From: Lonsdalea populi
Lineage (GTDB): Bacteria; Pseudomonadota; Gammaproteobacteria; Enterobacterales; Enterobacteriaceae
Direction of reading: 5' to 3'
Length of the DNA: 64,000 bases
NCBI RefSeq assembly: GCF_015999465.1
Contig: NZ_CP065534.1
Location: 248,001-312,000, forward strand
Position 1 is the first letter of the stretch. Every line of letters starts with the position of its first letter. A model generated the notes under the pieces. It was not told the DNA's origin. It saw only the letters and a program-made list of their open reading frames with translations, and made no database searches. Of the stretch, positions 55,100-64,000 are shown piece by piece. The position numbers and the translations under genes are program-made.

Positions 55100-56113
55100 A
55101 TGGCAGAACAATACGATACGCTTGACGACATCACGATGAGCCTGTTGGCGGAGCGAGCGATGGGCCATTACTCTGCCGAGCTGCAGGGAACGCTGACGCT
55201 GCTGTGCCGTTCGGAAAATGCGACCTATCGACTGGATGCCGGCGGTAAACGCTACGCCATGCGCATTCACCGGCCCGGCTATCATCATCGCGATGACATC
55301 AATGGCGAACTGAGCTGGCTGGCGGCATTGCGTCAGGAAGGCATCATCGTGCCGGAACCGTTGGCGGGGCAGGATGGCGAAGCGGTGCAGACCGTGTCGC
55401 TGGGTGACGGCGTGGAACGTAATGTGGTGGTCTTTCACTGGATAGCAGGCGAGATGCCGACGACCGATGTAGACGGAGCGGCCTTTGAACAACTGGGCAG
55501 GATCACCGCCCGGCTGCATCAGCACAGCCGCTGTTGGCAGCCGCCCACCGGCTTTCGCCGCATCGTATGGGATCATGAAACGATGGTCGGAGCGGACGCA
55601 CATTGGGGCAGTTGGCAGGATGCACCTTACCTTTCTCCGTCCGACCATCCGATTATCGAAGAAACGTTGAAGCGGGTGAGTGCGGTGCTGGCCGACTACG
55701 GTAAATCACCACAGCGCTATGGATTGATCCATGCGGATCTGCGTTTGACCAATCTACTGCTGTTTCGCGGGGAAACCCGGGTCATTGATTTCGACGACTG
55801 CGGTTTGGGCTGGTATTTACACGATCTCGCAGCGGCCATCAGTTTCGTGGAACATCACCCGCGAGCGCCTGAATGGGTTGAAGGTTGGTTGACGGGCTAT
55901 CAACAGATTTGCCCCCTCAGCGAAGCCGACTTAGCCGTCATTCCTGCTCTAATCGCACAACGCCGCATCCAGATGACGGCCTGGATTGGTTCCCATCAGC
56001 AGACGGAACAGGCCAAAAGCATGGGCGAGCGTTGGTGCCCCGACACTATCAGATTGTGCCGACTTTATCTGGACGGAGCACTGCCGGTGGGAGCCGCCAC
56101 CGCGCCTGCCTGA
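55100..56113 (+). CDS. Aminoglycoside phosphotransferase-family kinase, probable amino-alcohol kinase
   Basis: A 337-residue protein-kinase-like small-molecule kinase. The Brenner motif GLIHADLRLTNLLL contains the catalytic Asp and metal Asn, followed by VIDFDDCGLGWYLHDLA (DFG-equivalent). The nucleotide Lys region is KRYAMRIHRPG. The nearest known types are homoserine, hydroxylysine and choline/ethanolamine kinases. Being divergent from an ethanolamine permease, phosphorylation of ethanolamine or 1-amino-2-propanol is a reasonable inference. No phospholyase gene is adjacent. Start ATG 55100 has a weak ribosome site. Confidence 0.72.
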   Translation: MAEQYDTLDDITMSLLAERAMGHYSAELQGTLTLLCRSENATYRLDAGGKRYAMRIHRPGYHHRDDINGELSWLAALRQEGIIVPEPLAGQDGEAVQTVSLGDGVERNVVVFHWIAGEMPTTDVDGAAFEQLGRITARLHQHSRCWQPPTGFRRIVWDHETMVGADAHWGSWQDAPYLSPSDHPIIEETLKRVSAVLADYGKSPQRYGLIHADLRLTNLLLFRGETRVIDFDDCGLGWYLHDLAAAISFVEHHPRAPEWVEGWLTGYQQICPLSEADLAVIPALIAQRRIQMTAWIGSHQQTEQAKSMGERWCPDTIRLCRLYLDGALPVGAATAPA

Positions 56114-56132
56114 AAATGCTTGCACCATATCA

Positions 56133-56164
56133 ACGCACTGCTGTATTGCGGCAGTGCCTTTTCT
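56133..56164 (+). terminator. Terminator after the kinase gene
   Basis: GCACTGC-TGTATTGCG-GCAGTGC, a perfect 7-bp stem, is followed by CTTTTCTT. It lies ~20 nt past the kinase stop. Confidence 0.6.
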
Positions 56165-56326
56165 TCCGTGATTGCGTTAGCGTCCTCCGCCGTATCCTTC
56201 TGTCCCCCAAACATATCCCGCTGTTTTACCTGACGTCTGTCTGATGCCGTTGGCCTTCGCCCTTCGCTGGTATGGAAATTGCTTTTTCTGTTCGATTTGG
56301 CGTCTTGCACCATTGAGGAGGAAATT

Positions 56327-57370
56327 ATGGGAACACCGTCATTTCGGCTTCCTCCGCCGACGGGGATTCCGCTTGGCCACCGAGGCGTGCTGGCAGCGGC
56401 GGCCTCGGGGTTAGGGGAATTCATTGGAGACAATGGCGGCGATGCCGATCGCATTCTTGGCATCAGCGGTATCGATCCTGAGCTGTTGGCCTGCCCGACG
56501 CTCAGCGTGGGGTTAGTCAACTACTGTCGCGTACTGGAAGAAGCCGCTCGTTATTCCGACTGCACCAATTTTGGTCTGCATTACGGCAGGCAGTTCAAGC
56601 CCCAGGCGCTCGGGTTGATAGGCTATGTTGGGCTATGCAGCGCCACCCTTGAGCAGGCATTGCATAACGTAGCCTGTGCTTTCCCGTTTCATCAGCACGA
56701 TACGCTGGTTCGCCTGGTCGATAAGGGCGAGTGCTGGCGTTTCGACTATCAGGTGCGCCATGGCGCGATCTTGCACTGCCGTCAGGATGCCGAGCTGACA
56801 TTAGGTATGATTCTGAACCTTGTGCGCCACGCCGCTGGCAAGCATTGGGCGCCGCGGGAGGTGCATTTCGAACACCCTCGTCCAGAACAGTGGCATGAGC
56901 ACTGTAAAGTGTTTGATGCGCCGGTCTACTTCGATCAGCCGTTCAACTCGCTGTTGATTCCCAAGCGAGATTTGCTGAAAGCCATGCCGGATCACGATCC
57001 GTTGCTGCTGCTGGTGGTGCAGGATTCTCTTCGTCAGTTGAACAGCGACGTGCAGCAACAGAGCGTGGTGGATATGGCGCGCGCCCAACTGCGTCAGATG
57101 TTGTCACAGGGGGAACCTTCGCTGGACGAGGTAGCGGAAAATATCGGGTTGTCGAGCTGGTCGCTGCAGCGGAGGTTGAAGGCTGCGGGGATCAATTTCA
57201 CTCAACTGGTGGAAAAAGTGCGCTGCGAAATGGCGACGCACTATTTGCAGCAGCAGCAGCTTTCAATTTCTGAAATGGCTTTTTTACTGGGGTACTCGGA
57301 GGTGAGTGCGTTTTCCCGGGCATTTCGCCGTTGGTTCGGCATCAGTCCACGACAATGGCGTAAGGCCTAG
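56327..57370 (+). CDS. AraC-family regulator with Arabinose_bd-type N-terminal domain
   Basis: A 347-residue regulator. The N-terminal domain (about 25-225) is of the OruR/ArgR-of-Pseudomonas type (GLINYCRVLEEAARYSDCTNFGLHYG-like; here VNYCRVLEEAARYSD). The C-terminal double helix-turn-helix is EPSLDEVAENIGLSSWSLQR and ISEMAFLLGYSEVSAFSRAF...FGISPRQWRK. GAGGAGG precedes ATG 56327. By context it may control the permease and kinase genes; ligand unknown. It is convergent with slyX. Confidence 0.85.
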   Translation: MGTPSFRLPPPTGIPLGHRGVLAAAASGLGEFIGDNGGDADRILGISGIDPELLACPTLSVGLVNYCRVLEEAARYSDCTNFGLHYGRQFKPQALGLIGYVGLCSATLEQALHNVACAFPFHQHDTLVRLVDKGECWRFDYQVRHGAILHCRQDAELTLGMILNLVRHAAGKHWAPREVHFEHPRPEQWHEHCKVFDAPVYFDQPFNSLLIPKRDLLKAMPDHDPLLLLVVQDSLRQLNSDVQQQSVVDMARAQLRQMLSQGEPSLDEVAENIGLSSWSLQRRLKAAGINFTQLVEKVRCEMATHYLQQQQLSISEMAFLLGYSEVSAFSRAFRRWFGISPRQWRKA

Positions 57371-57391
57371 CCCGGCATTTTCTTACTGTAT

Positions 57392-57610
57392 TCAGTAGTG
57401 CGGCGGCGGTGTTTCTTCAGACTGCGATGCAATCAAGGACGGTGCCGTCGCTTTCAGTTTATCCACCAACAGGTGCAGCTGTTCACGCACCTTGGTCATT
57501 TCCAGTTCATGCTGGACCACGGTTTGGTTCAGCTCCTCAATCGTTATTTCCTGAAATGCGATGCGGCTTTCCAGCAGTTCAAGGCGCTGTTCGAGTAATT
57601 GCTGCGACAT
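57392..57610 (-). CDS. slyX: SlyX protein
   Basis: A 72-residue coiled-coil protein of unknown function. The sequence [20 protein letters not shown] and the C-terminus PPPHY match E. coli SlyX. ATG 57610 is chosen; the frame open to 57694 upstream is not conserved. It is divergent from fkpA, as in E. coli. Confidence 0.93.
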   Translation of the reverse strand: MSQQLLEQRLELLESRIAFQEITIEELNQTVVQHELEMTKVREQLHLLVDKLKATAPSLIASQSEETPPPHY

Positions 57611-57825
57611 GTGACTTCCTCCCAGACTGTCAGCGGTAGAGTTTGTCAGAAAGCGGAAACTTCTGGTAGTAAAAATGGTCGGAGTAGGGCGCAATAAGCA
57701 TATAAGGGAATTTTATCGAAGATAGTGGTGTGTTCGTTGTAATGTCTCCGTGCACACAGCTATAGTAGTTTCGACTTTTTAAATGATTACCGGGATCTAC
57801 CGGGTCTCGGATGCTGGAGAGATGG

Positions 57826-58659
57826 ATGAAATCACTGTTTAAAGTAACGCTACTAGCGACCACAATGACACTGGCTTTGAATACCGGCGCAATGGCCGCG
57901 GAGCCAGTAAAAGCGTCCGATAGCAGTACGACGAGTACGACAACAGCAAAATTTAACAACGATGAACAGGCTGCGGCTTACGCGTTGGGTGCCTCTCTGG
58001 GACGCTACATGGATAATTCCCTGAAAGAGCAAGAAAAACTGGGCATCACGCTGGATAAAGAACAGCTGATCCAAGGCGTGCAGGACGCGTTTGCGGACAA
58101 GAGCAAACTGTCTGATGAAGAAATTGAGAAAACGCTGCAGTCATTTGAAGGCCGTGTAAAAGAAGCGGCCAAAACCAAAATGGAGCAAGATGCGAAAGAG
58201 AACGCGGATAAAGGTACTAAATATCGCGACACTTTCGCTAAAGAAAAAGGGGTGAAGAAAACCAACTCCGGCCTGCTTTACCAGGTAGAGAAAGAAGGAA
58301 CTGGCGCAGTACCGAAAGATAGCGATACCGTGGTGGTGAACTACAAAGGTACGCTGGTTGACGGCACCGAGTTCGACAACTCCTACAAACGCGGTGAACC
58401 GCTTTCTTTCCGTCTGGACGGCGTTATTCCAGGTTGGACCGAAGGTCTTAAGCACCTGAAGAAAGGCGGTAAGATCAAAATGGTCATTCCGCCGGCACTG
58501 GCTTACGGCGAAACTGGCGTACCGGGTATTCCGGCCAACTCTACGCTGGTATTCGACGTAGAACTGCTGGATATCAGATCTGAAGCGGAAGCGAAAGCGG
58601 CTGACGCTGCAAAGGCTGAAAAACCGGCTGACGATAACGCCCAGCCAAGCGCTAAGTAA
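57826..58659 (+). CDS. fkpA: Periplasmic FKBP-type peptidyl-prolyl isomerase FkpA
   Basis: Dimeric periplasmic chaperone and PPIase. The 277-residue precursor has a signal peptide ending AMA (about residue 25). An N-terminal helical dimerisation domain (about 40-140) is followed by the FKBP domain (VVVNYKGTLVDGTEFDNSY, FRLDGVIPGWTEGLKHL, IPPALAYGETG). The C-terminal tail is Ala/Lys/Glu-rich. ATG 57826 has GGAGAG upstream; an earlier in-frame ATG at 57811 is possible. E. coli FkpA has 270 residues. Confidence 0.96.
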   Translation: MKSLFKVTLLATTMTLALNTGAMAAEPVKASDSSTTSTTTAKFNNDEQAAAYALGASLGRYMDNSLKEQEKLGITLDKEQLIQGVQDAFADKSKLSDEEIEKTLQSFEGRVKEAAKTKMEQDAKENADKGTKYRDTFAKEKGVKKTNSGLLYQVEKEGTGAVPKDSDTVVVNYKGTLVDGTEFDNSYKRGEPLSFRLDGVIPGWTEGLKHLKKGGKIKMVIPPALAYGETGVPGIPANSTLVFDVELLDIRSEAEAKAADAAKAEKPADDNAQPSAK

Positions 58660-58682
58660 GCTCAAGCGCTTTGCCACGAAGA

Positions 58683-58708
58683 ACCGCAGGTCATCCTGCG
58701 TTTTTTTT
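58683..58708 (+). terminator. Rho-independent terminator after fkpA
   Basis: CGCAGG-TCAT-CCTGCG followed by eight T lies 25 nt past the fkpA stop. Confidence 0.85.
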
Positions 58709-59189
58709 ATGTGTGAGTGCAGCGGATTGTGGCCCTTCAGAGTCCATTCCGCGAGATCGTAACTCAAAAAGGACGATAAGCGTTTGTCGTAAATAGTGAA
58801 TTTTGATAAGCAGAAGCAAACTATCATACCGCGTATGAGGTGATGTCAGGCATCGAAACAGCACGCAGAATCGCATTTTATCCTTCGTCATTAGACTGAG
58901 GCGCCGCGCTCGCCTCAACGATCTTTCTCCTTCGTGTGATAAACGCGGCAAAAACCTTTGCAGACGTTATACTGCTCCAGCGCGGTAGACAATCCCAAGC
59001 TGACCCCCCGTTCGTTAGGTCTGTCTTCGCTGGGCGAAAAATACTGATGAATGCAGGCACCACGGACGTCTCATAGCATCAGCCTTTCGGTATGACGCCG
59101 CGAATTTCAGGGACGAGAGAGAGGACTTTTGTTAGACTATCCCTCCTGTCAATACGATAAATTGAATGACATTGAAGGTGGTGTTTGCC
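58709..59189. other. fkpA-yheO intergenic region
   Basis: About 480 bp with no convincing gene on either strand; the short frames lack recognisable similarity. It must contain the promoter of yheO-tusDCB, but none stood out strongly. Confidence 0.5.
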
Positions 59190-59912
59190 ATGCCTAGTTC
59201 GCTTCTTTCAGCAGAGTCGAATGACCTTGATTTGCTGGATGAACGTCCGTTTTCCCAAACGGATTACGAAATCCTGAAGTCGTACGAAGCCGTCGTAGAT
59301 GGTTTAGCGATGCTAATCGGTGAACACTGCGAAGTCGTGCTGCATTCGCTGGAAAATTTGAAATGTTCCGCTGTACGTATCGCGAACGGCGAGCATACCG
59401 GGCGAAAGATAGGCTCTCCTATTACCGATATGGCGCTACGGATGGTGCATGATATGGCCGGTGAAGACAGCAGTGTGTCGCAGGTCTATTTCACACGCGC
59501 AAAAAGCGGTATGTTGATGAAGTCAATCATTATCGCTATTCGCAACCGTGAGCAGCGCGTCATTGGCCTGCTGTGCGTTAATATGAATCTGGACGTGCCG
59601 TTCTCGCAAATCATACAGACATTTATGCCGCCTGAAATTAAAGCGGTGGCATCTTCCGTTAACTTTGCGTCTTCGGTTGAAGATTTGGTCACGCAAACGC
59701 TAGAGTTCACCATTGAAGAGGTGAATGGCGACCGCAATGTTTCCAATAACGCCAAGAACCGACAGATTGTGCTTAACCTTTATGAAAAGGGAATTTTCGA
59801 TATCAAGGACGCTATTAATCAGGTTGCCGATCGGTTGAATATCTCCAAGCACACCGTGTACCTCTATATCCGCCAGTTCAAGAGCGGTGACCTCAGCGGG
59901 CACGAGCGCTAA
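59190..59912 (+). CDS. yheO: PAS/YheO-domain transcriptional regulator YheO
   Basis: DNA-binding protein of the YheO family. The 240-residue protein has an N-terminal PAS-like YheO domain ([24 protein letters not shown]) and a C-terminal helix-turn-helix ([27 protein letters not shown]). ATG 59190 with AAGGTGG upstream gives the E. coli length (240). Its stop overlaps the tusD start (TAATG). Confidence 0.93.
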   Translation: MPSSLLSAESNDLDLLDERPFSQTDYEILKSYEAVVDGLAMLIGEHCEVVLHSLENLKCSAVRIANGEHTGRKIGSPITDMALRMVHDMAGEDSSVSQVYFTRAKSGMLMKSIIIAIRNREQRVIGLLCVNMNLDVPFSQIIQTFMPPEIKAVASSVNFASSVEDLVTQTLEFTIEEVNGDRNVSNNAKNRQIVLNLYEKGIFDIKDAINQVADRLNISKHTVYLYIRQFKSGDLSGHER

Positions 59913-60301
59913 TGTTGACATACTGTCTGCTGGTTACCGGACCGGCATACGGCACTCAGCAGTCCAGCAGCGCACTGCAGTTTGCTCAGGCGCTGTTGGC
60001 CGCAGGCTATAAACTTAAAAGCGTGTTTTTCTATCGGGAAGGCGTACTCAACGCGAACCAGTTGACCTCTCCGGCCAGCGACGAATTTGATGTCGTGCGG
60101 GCTTGGCAACAGTTGCATGATGAGCATCGGGTCGCATTGAATGTATGCGTCGCGGCTGCGCTGCGTCGCGGCGTCATCGATAGCGAGCAGGCGGCTAAGC
60201 TGAAACTGGATGGCGCGAACCTGCAGCCGGGATTCAGCCTGAGTGGTCTGGGCGCACTGGCTCAATCCGTACTGACCTGCGACCGGGTCGTGCAGTTTTA
60301 A
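59912..60301 (+). CDS. tusD: Sulfurtransferase subunit TusD
   Basis: Part of the TusBCD complex that relays persulfide sulfur from TusA to TusE for 2-thiolation of tRNA wobble uridine. The 129-residue DsrE-fold protein has the conserved Cys79 ([13 protein letters not shown]) that carries the persulfide. It aligns over its full length with E. coli TusD (128). It is coupled to yheO upstream; tusC follows after 14 nt. Confidence 0.96.
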   Translation: MLTYCLLVTGPAYGTQQSSSALQFAQALLAAGYKLKSVFFYREGVLNANQLTSPASDEFDVVRAWQQLHDEHRVALNVCVAAALRRGVIDSEQAAKLKLDGANLQPGFSLSGLGALAQSVLTCDRVVQF

Positions 60302-60315
60302 CGCGGGCTCATGCT

Positions 60316-60675
60316 ATGAAACGTGTCGCTTTTGTATTTACCCATTCCCCCCACGGTAGCGCTTCCGGTAGAGAAGGGCTGGATGCGCTTTTGGCGATGT
60401 CGGCGTTGACGGAAGACATCGGCGTTTTTTTCGTCGCGGACGGTGTTTTCCAGCTTATGCCTAACCAGCGCCCGGATGTCGTCCTCATGCGTGACTACAT
60501 CTCTACGTTCGGCGTTCTGCCATTGTACGATATCGAACGATGCTATGTGTGCCAGCAGTCTTTACGACAGCGCGGCATTCCGCAGGACACCGACTGGGTC
60601 GTGCCTGTCGAGGTGCAATCGGCGGAAATATTGTCGCAAACGCTGAAAAGTTACGATACCGTCCTCACCTTCTAG
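60316..60675 (+). CDS. tusC: Sulfurtransferase subunit TusC
   Basis: Structural DsrF-like subunit of the TusBCD heterohexamer. The 119-residue protein has [26 protein letters not shown] and ends YDTVLTF as in the family. It lies between tusD and tusB in one transcript. Confidence 0.95.
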   Translation: MKRVAFVFTHSPHGSASGREGLDALLAMSALTEDIGVFFVADGVFQLMPNQRPDVVLMRDYISTFGVLPLYDIERCYVCQQSLRQRGIPQDTDWVVPVEVQSAEILSQTLKSYDTVLTF

Positions 60676-60685
60676 AGAGTTCGTC

Positions 60686-60973
60686 ATGTTGCATACGCTT
60701 TCTCGCTCACCCTACCAAATTGACCTGGATGCCATGCTGCGTAGCGTCGGCCGAGATGACGCGATCCTGCTGTTTCAGGACGGAGTCACGGCGGCGTTGG
60801 CGGATGCCGCGATGTTCACGCTGATAATGGCGGTCGGCGTGCCCGTTTATGTTCTGCAAGAGGACGTCGAAGCCCGCGGATTGGCTGCTCAAATTTCGAA
60901 CAAGTCAACGTTGATCGACTATAATTACTTTGTGAGACTAACGGCCCTGCATCCTGGACAGATGGCCTGGTAG
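60686..60973 (+). CDS. tusB: Sulfurtransferase subunit TusB
   Basis: Small DsrH-like subunit (95 residues) of TusBCD. It has MLHTLSRSPYQIDL, DAILLFQDGVTAAL and the C-terminal MAW. It follows tusC by 10 nt and precedes the str operon promoter. Confidence 0.95.
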   Translation: MLHTLSRSPYQIDLDAMLRSVGRDDAILLFQDGVTAALADAAMFTLIMAVGVPVYVLQEDVEARGLAAQISNKSTLIDYNYFVRLTALHPGQMAW

Positions 60974-60992
60974 TGGTATTTTTGTATATTTC

Positions 60993-61021
60993 TTGACTCC
61001 TTATCCGGGCAGCCCTAAAAT
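60993..61021 (+). promoter_or_regulatory. str operon (rpsL-rpsG-fusA) promoter
   Basis: TTGACT (60993-60998), a 17-bp spacer and TAAAAT (61016-61021) form a strong sigma-70 promoter about 80 bp before rpsL. The likely discriminator region (TCTGCGTCC) is GC-containing, as at stringently controlled promoters. Confidence 0.75.
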
Positions 61022-61102
61022 TCTGCGTCCTTATACTTTGCCTTGCGCTAGTACGAGACGATTTATTACGTGTTTACGAAGCAAAACCCAGGAGCTTTTT
61101 GA

Positions 61103-61477
<375 letters not shown>

Positions 61478-61558
61478 TGGTTCTCCGTTAAGTAAGGCCA
61501 AACGTTTTAACTTTAATGTCAAACTAAACTCGTAGAGTTTTGGACAATCCTGAATTAA

Positions 61559-62044
<486 letters not shown>

Positions 62045-62129
62045 TACCGGCGTAGATGTTAATAACCCAGCGGGCGCCTCAAAGGCCAACCCGTTTGGGT
62101 TTTTACTACTTTGAACGCCCTAGGAATAG

Positions 62130-64000
<1,871 letters not shown>

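Overview
The window is a chromosomal segment of a gammaproteobacterium of the order Enterobacterales. Most encoded proteins are near-identical or closely similar to Escherichia coli proteins (OmpR, Crp, RpsL, RpsG, SlyD, PckA), and the gene order follows the E. coli 74-76 min region from glpD to fusA. The accessory genes (a large PhoA-type alkaline phosphatase, a bifunctional OlsF-like ornithine-lipid synthase, an ethanolamine permease/kinase/AraC cluster) and many losses relative to E. coli suggest a soft-rot or tree-associated member of the Pectobacteriaceae (Dickeya, Pectobacterium, Brenneria, Lonsdalea type). The species cannot be fixed from the sequence alone. No rRNA, tRNA, CRISPR array, prophage or insertion sequence was found.

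Layout. 1-2565: 5' end of glpD (minus) with a GlpR-type control region, then glpEGR. 2566-5310: an eroded maltose locus, with a malP 3' remnant followed by a full-length malQ whose catalytic residues are replaced. 5362-7541: nfuA, gntX, bioH. 7605-9681: alkaline phosphatase with a candidate Pho box, plus a small coupled ORF. 9668-17243: tex, then an inserted block of a citrate synthase paralogue with an altered catalytic histidine, poxB and olsF (candidate Pho box). 17618-26829: greB, ompR-envZ, pckA, hslO-hslR-yrfG, igaA. 27217-34178: nudE, mrcA, and the complete hofMNOPQ DNA-uptake/pilus operon. 34495-40706: aroK-aroB-damX-dam-rpe-gph-trpS. 40949-45025: ppiA, pabA, argD, crp, yhfA. 45063-52671: prkB, yheU, yheT, a LysE-type exporter, yheS, kefGB, yheV. 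52766-58659: slyD, an inserted ethanolamine/amino-alcohol module (permease, kinase, AraC regulator), slyX, fkpA. 59190-64000: yheO-tusDCB and the str operon rpsL-rpsG-fusA (fusA runs off the end).

The core genes form a conserved housekeeping backbone: envelope stress and osmoregulation (EnvZ/OmpR, IgaA, FkpA, PpiA), peptidoglycan synthesis (MrcA, DamX), redox and iron-sulfur repair (NfuA, HslO, KefGB), tRNA thiolation (TusBCD) and translation. E. coli genes missing between otherwise adjacent neighbours include rtc/malT/most of malP, gntT, feoABC, nirBDC-cysG and frl, fic-yhfG and yhfK.

The most interesting observations are two intact but probably catalytically altered enzymes. MalQ has its nucleophile Asp replaced by His and its acid/base Glu replaced by Asp. 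The GltA paralogue has the catalytic His replaced by Asn. Two genes linked to phosphate limitation (alkaline phosphatase, olsF) each have a correctly spaced candidate Pho promoter. A compact amino-alcohol uptake and phosphorylation module lies between slyD and slyX.
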